From: Pseudomonadota bacterium
GTDB taxonomy: Bacteria; Pseudomonadota; Gammaproteobacteria; Steroidobacterales; Woeseiaceae
DNA length: 9,595 nucleotides
NCBI GenBank assembly: GCA_022567775.1
Contig: JADFGH010000060.1
Coordinates: forward strand, 1-9,595
Direction: 5' to 3'
Of this stretch, positions 4,637 to 9,595 are shown piece by piece; position 1 is the stretch's first letter; every line of letters begins with the position of its first letter. Both the position numbers and the translations under genes were made by a program. The notes beneath the pieces were generated by a model, which saw only the letters and a list, made by a program, of their open reading frames with translations, was not told the origin of the DNA and searched no databases.

Positions 4637-7114
4637 ATGGGTATCGCCGGAATAGTTTTTCGTCCCTGGTACTGGTTGTCAGGCAAAGTTTTCGCAACCT
4701 GGGCACGGCCGGCCGTGCAACCTGAAAATCCAGCCGCATTGCTCGCTGATACAGACGCGCCGGTTTGCTACGTGCTTGAACACGGCGGGCTTGCCGACAC
4801 GCTGGCGCTCGAGCGGCTGTGCAAAATTCACGGTTTGCCGTCGCCGACAGATGATCTTGAGTTTGCCGACCTTAATGAAAATCGTCGCATCGTAGTTTTG
4901 CGGCGCATGCGCGGTTTTGTTTTTCGCCGGCCCAGCAAGAAAGGGTCCGCGCGTCTTAAGCGCCTGGTTGAGGCCAGCATCGCCGCAGGTGGCAAGGAAC
5001 TGCTGCTGATTCCGGTTGCGATTTACTGGGGCCGGTCGCCGGACAAGCAACACTCCTGGTTCAAATTGCTGTTTACGGAGAACTGGGAAGTCGCCGGCCG
5101 CGCACGCAAGTTTTTCGCAACCATTTTCCAGGGACGCAATACGCTGCTTCGTTACAGCGATCCTTTGCCGCTCAGTTCCATCGTGCAAAACGGACTGGAG
5201 CCGGAAGTTGCCTATCGCAAGGTGTCTCGCATACTCCGTGTGCATTTTCGACAACGGCGAATAGCCACAGTCGGACCCGATCTTTCACACCGTCGCACGC
5301 TGCTCAATGTTGTGTTGCACGACCCCGGTGTACGCGCTGCCATTGCTGCCGAAGCGGGCGACAGTCGCACAAAGCTGGAACGGACAACGCACAAAGCCCG
5401 CAAGTACGCTCAGGAAATTGCGGCACACGTTTCCTATCCGACTATCAGGGTCGTGGAACGCTTTCTCGGCTGGGTGTGGAACCGGATTTACGATGGCATT
5501 GAGCTGGGTCACGTCGATCGTCTGCACGAGGTTGCCCAGGATCACGAGATCGTCTACGTGCCTTGCCACAGGAGTCACATGGACTACCTGTTGCTGAGTT
5601 ACATCGTCTACCACCAGGGCCTCAGCCTGCCGCACGTTGCTGCAGGAATTAACCTCAACATGCCATTCATCGGTGCAATTCTGCGTCGGGGTGGCGCATT
5701 CTATCTGCGCCGGAGTTTCAAGGGTAATCGCCTGTATGCGTCGGTTTTCAACGCCTATCTGCGGCAAATACTGGTCCGCGGCCATTCGATCGAGTACTTC
5801 GTCGAAGGCGGCCGTAGTCGCACCGGGCGCCTGCTTGCGCCAAAAGGCGGCATGCTGGCGATGACTGTCAGTTCATTCATGCGCGAGCCTCGTTTGCCCA
5901 TCGTTTTCATGCCGGTGTACTTCGGGTATGAAAAGTTAATTGAGGGCGACTCGTTTATCAGTGAGCTCGGTGGTGCACAGAAACAAAAAGAGTCGTTATT
6001 TGGCCTCATCCGATCGGTCAAGTCGCTGCGCGAAAATTTTGGCAAGGTCTATGTCAATATTGGTGAGCCGATTCCGCTTGTGCCATTGCTCGATGCGGCA
6101 AATCCCGATTGGCGGAAAGCCGGATCGGACGAACAGGAGCGGCCACCCTGGGTCGGTGACGTTATCGATGAACTTGGCAACGCCATCATGGATGGGATCA
6201 ATGCAGCAGCAGCGGTCACGCCGATCAGCCTGCTGGCGTCTGCGCTTCTCGCCACGCCCAAACAATCGATGGGCGAACTCGAGCTGCACCGGCAATTAGC
6301 GTTGAGTCTCAACCTGCTGTCGAGGTTCCGTTATTCCGATTCGGTAACGCTGCCTGACTGGGCACCTGAGGATATTGTCGATCACGGCGAAAAATTGAAC
6401 GTCATCAAACGCACTGCGCATCCGCTGGGAGACGTGGTCAGCATGTCGGAGCACGAAGCTGTTTTGATGACTTACTTTCGAAATAACGTGCAACACCTGC
6501 TTGCGATTCCCGCATCGATCGCCTGCTGCTTCATCCAGGGGCGCCGTCTCGAACACAGCGAATTGCAGCGTCTGATACGGCTAATCTACCCGTTCATGCA
6601 GGCGGAGTTGCGCCTCAAGTGGGACTACGACGACATCGATGATGTCACGACTGCCGCAATTGAAGCACTGATTGAGCAGGAAATATTGACGCGTGAAGGG
6701 AAATTCCTCGTGCGGCCGCCCGCAGGTTCGGCGCCGGCGTTTCAGTTGCTGATGCTGGGCCAGTCGATGGTGCCAATGTTGCAGCGTTTCTATCTCGTCA
6801 TTGCTTTGCTGGTGAAGAACGGTCCCGGCACGCTGACGCGGACCAAGCTGGAAGGGCTGTGCATGATGAGCGCGCAGCGACTTACGATGATCTATGGTCT
6901 GCACTCGCCCGATTTTTTCAATAAGGCGTTGTTCCAGGATTTCATTCGCGTATTGAGAGCACGTGATGTCTTGCGGCGCAATGACGCCGGTTTCCTTGAG
7001 TTCGATGATGGCATCAAGCGCATCGGCGAGGACGCCAGGCTGGTCCTTGGTGAGGAGATTCGCCACAGTATCCTCTCGCTGACTTTTTCAGGACCCGGCT
7101 TCAATCGTTTATGA
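4637..7114 (+). CDS. plsB: Glycerol-3-phosphate 1-O-acyltransferase PlsB
   Basis: PlsB performs the first step of phospholipid synthesis, moving an acyl chain from acyl-ACP or acyl-CoA to the sn-1 position of glycerol-3-phosphate at the inner membrane. The protein has 825 residues (E. coli PlsB has 807). The acyltransferase blocks are intact and in order: block I HRSHMD with the HX4D pair His311 and Asp316 (E. coli His306/Asp311), block II around GAFYLRRSF, block III FVEGGRSRTG (388-397) with the glycerol-phosphate-binding Glu/Gly/Arg, and block IV IVFMPVYFGYEKL (422-434). The long N-terminal part and the helical C-terminal part typical of PlsB are both present. No strong Shine-Dalgarno precedes the ATG. 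A TAAGAT at 4622-4627 could be a -10 close to the start. The stop overlaps the ATG of trhO (ATGA), so the two are probably co-translated. Confidence 0.96.
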   Translation: MGIAGIVFRPWYWLSGKVFATWARPAVQPENPAALLADTDAPVCYVLEHGGLADTLALERLCKIHGLPSPTDDLEFADLNENRRIVVLRRMRGFVFRRPSKKGSARLKRLVEASIAAGGKELLLIPVAIYWGRSPDKQHSWFKLLFTENWEVAGRARKFFATIFQGRNTLLRYSDPLPLSSIVQNGLEPEVAYRKVSRILRVHFRQRRIATVGPDLSHRRTLLNVVLHDPGVRAAIAAEAGDSRTKLERTTHKARKYAQEIAAHVSYPTIRVVERFLGWVWNRIYDGIELGHVDRLHEVAQDHEIVYVPCHRSHMDYLLLSYIVYHQGLSLPHVAAGINLNMPFIGAILRRGGAFYLRRSFKGNRLYASVFNAYLRQILVRGHSIEYFVEGGRSRTGRLLAPKGGMLAMTVSSFMREPRLPIVFMPVYFGYEKLIEGDSFISELGGAQKQKESLFGLIRSVKSLRENFGKVYVNIGEPIPLVPLLDAANPDWRKAGSDEQERPPWVGDVIDELGNAIMDGINAAAAVTPISLLASALLATPKQSMGELELHRQLALSLNLLSRFRYSDSVTLPDWAPEDIVDHGEKLNVIKRTAHPLGDVVSMSEHEAVLMTYFRNNVQHLLAIPASIACCFIQGRRLEHSELQRLIRLIYPFMQAELRLKWDYDDIDDVTTAAIEALIEQEILTREGKFLVRPPAGSAPAFQLLMLGQSMVPMLQRFYLVIALLVKNGPGTLTRTKLEGLCMMSAQRLTMIYGLHSPDFFNKALFQDFIRVLRARDVLRRNDAGFLEFDDGIKRIGEDARLVLGEEIRHSILSLTFSGPGFNRL

Positions 7115-8037
7115 AAGTTGTTTCTTTTTATCGCTTCACGCGCGTGAGCGACCCTGCAAAGCTACAGGCAGCCTTGCAGTCGCTTTGCGAGAAACACGGA
7201 CTCCTCGGCACGGTTCTGGTTGCAGAGGAGGGCGTGAACGGCACTCTGGCCGGTGGCGAAAAGGAGCTGCAGTTGATTTTTCGCTGGCTTGAAAAGGAAC
7301 TTGCACTGACGGAGCCGATTGATGGCCGCTGGACCGAAGTGGACGAAGCCCCGTTCCAGCGCATGCGCATCAAGGTCAAAAATGAAATCGTGACCCTTGG
7401 CAGGCCGGACATCGCGCCACAAGCAGAGACCGGCAAACACATCGAGGCCGATGACTGGAACAAGCTCATCGCCGATCCGGGCACCTTGATCATAGATACG
7501 CGCAACCATTACGAGATCGAGGTCGGCTCGTTTCCGAATGCGATCGATCCCGGGACTGACAGCTTTCGACAGTTCCCGGTGTTTGCCGAGGAGCTGGCCG
7601 AAGAAGACAAGGACCGTCCGCTGGCGATGTTCTGCACCGGCGGCATCCGTTGCGAGAAAGCGACGGCACTGATGCTGGACCTCGGTTTCCAGGAGGTCTA
7701 TCAGCTGCAGGGCGGCATCCTCAACTATCTAGAGAACGTGACGGACGAAGAGAATCAGTGGCAGGGCGAGTGTTTCGTGTTCGACAAACGTGTCGCGGTC
7801 GATCGTGACCTGGCAGAGGGTGGGTATGTGCAATGCCATGCCTGCCGGCGGCCATTGAGCAGTGAGGACCTGGCGTCAGCGGATTACCGCGAAGGCGTAT
7901 CCTGTCCAAAATGTATTCGCACGCTCGAAGATGACAGGGCCACGCGTCTCGAGGAACGTCGCAAGCAAGTCGCACTGGCGAGGAAGCGGGGCGAGGAACA
8001 CATTGGAGCGAAGCTTGATCGAGCAAACCGAAATTAG
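7111..8037 (+). CDS. trhO: tRNA uridine(34) hydroxylase TrhO (YceA rhodanese)
   Basis: This 308-residue protein belongs to the YceA/UPF0176 family. In E. coli, TrhO uses oxygen to hydroxylate the wobble uridine (ho5U34) of certain tRNAs, the alternative to the prephenate-dependent TrhP route. The N-terminal domain starts KVVSFYRFTRV and contains EEGVNGTLAG (39-48). The central rhodanese domain has LIIDTRNHYE and the active-site loop CTGGIRC, with Cys175 as the catalytic residue and Cys181 also conserved. The C-terminal part carries two Cys pairs, CHAC and CPKC, likely a zinc site, followed by a basic helical tail. The length is normal for the shorter bacterial members. It overlaps the plsB stop by ATGA. 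Confidence 0.93.
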   Translation: MKVVSFYRFTRVSDPAKLQAALQSLCEKHGLLGTVLVAEEGVNGTLAGGEKELQLIFRWLEKELALTEPIDGRWTEVDEAPFQRMRIKVKNEIVTLGRPDIAPQAETGKHIEADDWNKLIADPGTLIIDTRNHYEIEVGSFPNAIDPGTDSFRQFPVFAEELAEEDKDRPLAMFCTGGIRCEKATALMLDLGFQEVYQLQGGILNYLENVTDEENQWQGECFVFDKRVAVDRDLAEGGYVQCHACRRPLSSEDLASADYREGVSCPKCIRTLEDDRATRLEERRKQVALARKRGEEHIGAKLDRANRN

Positions 8038-8069
8038 CGGCCCGCTTCTCTGAGCAATAAGTGAAATCC

Positions 8070-8453
8070 ATGAACATAATCGTCAAGACAGTATCGATTG
8101 CCGTGATCTGCCTGCAGTGCCTGTTCGTTAGCAGCGCCACGTCTCATCCCGGTCATGATCATGTGCTCAATGAGAAGCAGGCTATTATGAGAGCCACGGC
8201 AGTTGTTTCGTCGCTGGTCGATAAGGAAAAGAAAGTTAAGGGTGAAATGCTGGATGAGAGCTGGAAGCAGGCGACCGATACTGCAACCTGCGAAGAAACG
8301 CCGGAGTACTATCTGATCTCATTCGACAACCGTCAGGTGGGTAAAACGCTTTATGTCCTGCTAACCAGCGCCGGCAAGTATCTGCGGGCAAATTTTGACG
8401 GTCAGTTTGCGGACCTGATATTTTCGCCGTATCCAGTGCAAAGCTGTGGTTGA
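8070..8453 (+). CDS. DUF6488-like exported protein with His-rich start
   Basis: This 127-residue protein begins with a signal peptide (MNIIVKTVSIAVICLQCLFV) and should be released into the periplasm near SSATS. The mature N-terminus is HPGHDH, a short histidine cluster able to bind metal. Then come LNEKQAIMRATAVVSSLVDK, a DESW motif and the strands PEYYLISFDN and LYVLLTSAGKYLRANFDG. That order (His cluster, A-helix, xxSW, then a beta strand pair ending in Y-(I/L)-x-A-N) is what I recall of the DUF6488 family. The assignment is by eye. Two cysteines outside the signal region (in ATCEE and at the C-terminus, SCG) could form a disulfide. An in-frame GTG at 8061 is an alternative start; the ATG was preferred because it gives a standard signal peptide. 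No strong ribosome site is seen before either. The gene lies 32 bases after trhO. Confidence 0.7.
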   Translation: MNIIVKTVSIAVICLQCLFVSSATSHPGHDHVLNEKQAIMRATAVVSSLVDKEKKVKGEMLDESWKQATDTATCEETPEYYLISFDNRQVGKTLYVLLTSAGKYLRANFDGQFADLIFSPYPVQSCG

Positions 8454-8480
8454 ACTCACTGTAAAAAGGTGCCTGAAAAA

Positions 8481-8518
8481 GGTACCGGATTTATTTAGCA
8501 CAAAATAAATCCGGCACC
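8481..8518. terminator. Strong hairpin at the left end of the MITE-like structure
   Basis: GGTACCGGATTTATTT (8481-8496) pairs with AAATAAATCCGGCACC (8503-8518) around a six-base loop, giving a 16 bp stem with a single A/C mismatch. On the plus strand no U tract follows. On the minus strand the stem is followed by TTTTT, the form of an intrinsic terminator, although no minus-strand gene is seen upstream. Twenty-seven bases after the DUF6488-like stop, it could still stop or process the plus-strand transcript. Confidence 0.5.
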
Positions 8519-8656
8519 ACTGCTGTCCCATAAATGCTGGCTGCGATGCGGTGAAACGGAATCGTAGCCTGAGGTTCAGGTTACTTTCGCTTGCCAGAGA
8601 CATGAATCTGGCTTTAGATGTTTTTCCGGCATCACCTGCTGGGGACGGCTACACGC

Positions 8657-8677
8657 AATCGCGGCTTCAGCCGCGAA
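8657..8677. repeat. Short REP-core hairpin
   Basis: CGCGGCT (8660-8666) pairs with AGCCGCG (8669-8675), with a further T-A pair outside, around a two-base spacer. The left part, AATCGCGGCT, is identical to the left arm of the REP palindrome at 3543. It is probably a second, solitary member of the same REP family, lodged inside the MITE-like structure. Confidence 0.6.
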
Positions 8678-8780
8678 TTTCTAACGCCGGCAATGAGTTT
8701 ATGGGACAGCAGTGATCCGGCACCTTTTTGGGACAGCAGTGGGTTGAACTGATGTTTCGCACTGTGATCCAAGTATCAAT

Positions 8781-8815
8781 CACCCTTGCGCAGTAATAAT
8801 AGTATGCGTAGGGTG
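8781..8815. promoter_or_regulatory. Imperfect palindrome, possible operator
   Basis: CACCCTTGCGCA (8781-8792) and TGCGTAGGGTG (8805-8815) form an inverted repeat with one bulged base around an AT-rich centre containing AATAAT (8795-8800), which could be a -10 box. It sits just upstream of the Cys/His-rich gene. A dyad over a promoter is where a regulator would bind, or the RNA could fold as a leader hairpin. A perfect 10 bp palindrome, CCTGATCAGG (8817-8826), follows at once and overlaps the start of the ribosome site. No particular regulator is recognised. Confidence 0.4.
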
Positions 8816-8823
8816 ACCTGATC

Positions 8824-8828
8824 AGGAG
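8824..8828 (+). promoter_or_regulatory. Shine-Dalgarno deciding a TTG start
   Basis: AGGAG lies ten bases before the TTG at 8839. The frame is closed by a TAG at 8809-8811 and offers no ATG or GTG between that stop and the TTG. The next in-frame ATG (8899) would cut into the signal sequence and has no such site, so TTG is preferred. Confidence 0.6.
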
Positions 8829-8838
8829 TCGCGTAATT

Positions 8839-9315
8839 TTGAGTTTTTCAGGCAAAAATCGTCTACAAACAAGTACCTGGGGCAGGTTTGTCCTGGGCAT
8901 GTTTGTGCTTGCGTGGCTGAATATCGCCGCGCAACCTTGCCTGATGGCCATGGAAACGGTTCCTGAGGCGTCGCTGGCTGCAGAACATGCCGCTCCCGCA
9001 GGCCACGCCGGGCACCTGGCTGATGCGACTGAATCGACCGATTGTGGCCATTGTCCGCCGGGGGCTGAGCGTCATGCCGCACTGTGTGGGACAGGCTCGG
9101 CCGCGGACTGCGAGATATTTCCCGGCTACAACGTAGACGGGCGCCAGTTCAAGCTGAAGCTGAAAGATGTTTCGCTGCAACTTACGTTGCCCATAGTCGA
9201 GAACACGCTCGAATTCGCCACGCCCGAAATGTCACTGCCGCTGCACGATAACAAGCGGCTGAAATTTGCCGGCGACCCACCCCTCAATATTCGGCACTGC
9301 GTATTCCTGAAGTAG
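8839..9315 (+). CDS. Cys/His-rich exported protein of unknown family
   Basis: This 158-residue protein starts at TTG. Residues 1-16 are basic, 17-31 are hydrophobic (FVLGMFVLAWLNIAA) and a cleavage site probably follows near QPCLMA, so export through Sec is expected. The next region is rich in possible metal ligands: EHAAPAGHAGH (49-59), then CGHC (Cys69, His71, Cys72), His79, Cys83 and Cys91. The rest (about 100-158) is a polar, strand-like domain with one last cysteine (Cys154). Small exported proteins with a His-rich stretch and a CxxC occur beside copper and heavy-metal efflux genes (CopL and DUF2946 types look similar in style), but I cannot place this one in a named family. It lies between a His-cluster protein and another secreted protein, which supports a metal-related job. 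Expression may be governed by the palindrome at 8781-8815. Confidence 0.75.
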   Translation: MSFSGKNRLQTSTWGRFVLGMFVLAWLNIAAQPCLMAMETVPEASLAAEHAAPAGHAGHLADATESTDCGHCPPGAERHAALCGTGSAADCEIFPGYNVDGRQFKLKLKDVSLQLTLPIVENTLEFATPEMSLPLHDNKRLKFAGDPPLNIRHCVFLK

Positions 9316-9358
9316 CGATTTCCCGCACGTAAACCGTTTCATTTCCGGTATGTTTTGC

Positions 9359-9365
9359 GAGGAGA
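9359..9365 (+). promoter_or_regulatory. Strong Shine-Dalgarno for the last gene
   Basis: GAGGAGA stands six bases before the ATG at 9372. It is the best ribosome site in the window and fixes the start of the partial gene. Confidence 0.8.
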
Positions 9366-9371
9366 TCGTTA

Positions 9372-9595
9372 ATGTCGATTACCCCTGGGCATTTGCCCAA
9401 ACTGATAATCTGTTTGTTCCTGAATTCTGTACTGCCTGCCTACGCGCAAAGCGAGGGTGAGCAGGTTTCGAGCGCGCCTGAACTTCAACTTGGACAGGCA
9501 GCGGCATTGTTGCTGCCGGTGGCGGCCTGGGCGGAAGAATCCCAGCAACGCACTGCCCCGAAACTGCTGTTCATCGAAGACCCGATTTTCCCGGC
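9372..9595 (+). CDS. Secreted protein, 5' part only
   Basis: The first 74 codons are present and the gene runs off the window. A signal peptide (MSITPGHLPKLIICLFLNSV, cleavage likely after LPAYA) is clear, so the product is periplasmic or an outer-membrane protein. The mature start continues QSEGEQVSSAPELQLGQAAA and later APKLLFIEDPIFP. The family cannot be told from this piece. An outer-membrane efflux (TolC/CusC-type) subunit would fit the neighbours, but no TolC repeat signature is visible here. It follows the Cys/His-rich gene by 56 bases and is probably in the same operon. Confidence 0.8.
   Translation, partial: MSITPGHLPKLIICLFLNSVLPAYAQSEGEQVSSAPELQLGQAAALLLPVAAWAEESQQRTAPKLLFIEDPIFP

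Larger units (their letters stand above)
8463..8741. repeat. MITE-like nested inverted-repeat structure
   Basis: This structure fills most of the gap between the two exported-protein genes. AAAAAGGTGCC (8463-8473) is the exact inverse of GGCACCTTTTT (8719-8729). CACTGCTGTCCCATAAA (8518-8534) is the exact inverse of TTTATGGGACAGCAGTG (8698-8714), a 17 bp perfect inverted repeat. TGGGACAGCAGTG is repeated directly at 8729-8741, and AAAAAGGTRCC is repeated directly at 8463-8473 and 8476-8486. The intervening 8535-8697 has no supported gene. No transposase is present, and the short, palindromic, non-coding layout suggests a non-autonomous element or two overlapping ones. Confidence 0.75.

Noticed and set aside
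4679..6312. Long open frames antisense or out of frame within plsB
   Set aside because: They are shadows of a high-GC gene whose own frame carries all acyltransferase motifs.
7721..8140. Minus-strand open frame across the end of trhO
   Set aside because: It is antisense to the well-supported trhO C-terminus with its CHAC/CPKC pairs; its sequence has no domain features.
8817..8826. Hairpin hiding the ribosome site (CCTGATCAGG)
   Set aside because: The palindrome has no room for a loop, so a stable RNA hairpin is unlikely; a DNA-level operator is more reasonable.
8361..8951. Minus-strand open frames at 8361-8603 and 8667-8951
   Set aside because: They run across the inverted-repeat structure and through real plus-strand genes, lack recognisable domains and have no ribosome sites.
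9372..9595. Firm call of a TolC-family outer-membrane efflux protein
   Set aside because: Only 74 residues are present and none of the usual repeat motifs (such as LxLxEAixxALxxNP) is seen; the idea rests on neighbours only.

Overview
The window looks like chromosomal DNA from a gammaproteobacterium of moderate GC content. The evidence is a PlsB-type glycerol-3-phosphate acyltransferase, a Glk-type glucokinase, a TrhO/YceA rhodanese and an alkyltransferase-like (ATL) protein, all of gammaproteobacterial style. A free-living marine or sediment lineage (Woeseia/Chromatiales-like) would fit the protein flavour and the repeat content, but that is an impression, not a demonstration.

Layout. (1) Positions 1-1040 are repeat-rich. 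Two copies of an 88-89 bp structured repeat (69-156 and 931-1019) lie in the same orientation on either side of a minus-strand gene for a DUF6090-like membrane protein that carries a frameshift. Short tandem copies of the repeat ends lie just outside both copies. (2) Positions 1102-3538 hold a tightly packed plus-strand operon: an ATL protein, a large protein with two DsbA/HCCA-isomerase-like domains, a small alpha/beta hydrolase and a small lipoprotein. The first three genes abut or overlap at stop/start codons. (3) A REP-type palindrome (3543-3628) sits between the lipoprotein gene and the convergent glucokinase gene (3614-4582, minus), and it encodes the last codons and stop of glk. (4) plsB (4637-7114) diverges from glk and overlaps trhO (7111-8037) by ATGA. 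(5) Positions 8070-9595 hold three exported proteins: a DUF6488-like protein with a His-rich start, a Cys/His-rich protein of unknown family, and the start of a third secreted protein cut by the window edge. Between the first two is a 385 bp gap filled largely by a MITE-like inverted-repeat structure and a possible operator.

How the genes relate. plsB (first acylation of glycerol-3-phosphate), glk (glucose phosphorylation) and trhO (tRNA wobble-uridine hydroxylation) are ordinary housekeeping genes. The ATL operon suggests a small stress or repair group, but nothing in the sequence shows what its DsbA-like and hydrolase members act on. The last three genes look like the front of an envelope metal-handling (possibly copper/RND efflux) cluster that continues beyond the window. 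That reading rests on His/Cys content and export signals.

No rRNA, tRNA, CRISPR array, intact transposase or phage gene was seen. The least explained parts are the three repeat families, the broken repeat-bracketed DUF6090-like gene, the double DsbA-like protein with one degenerate half, and the Cys/His-rich exported protein.
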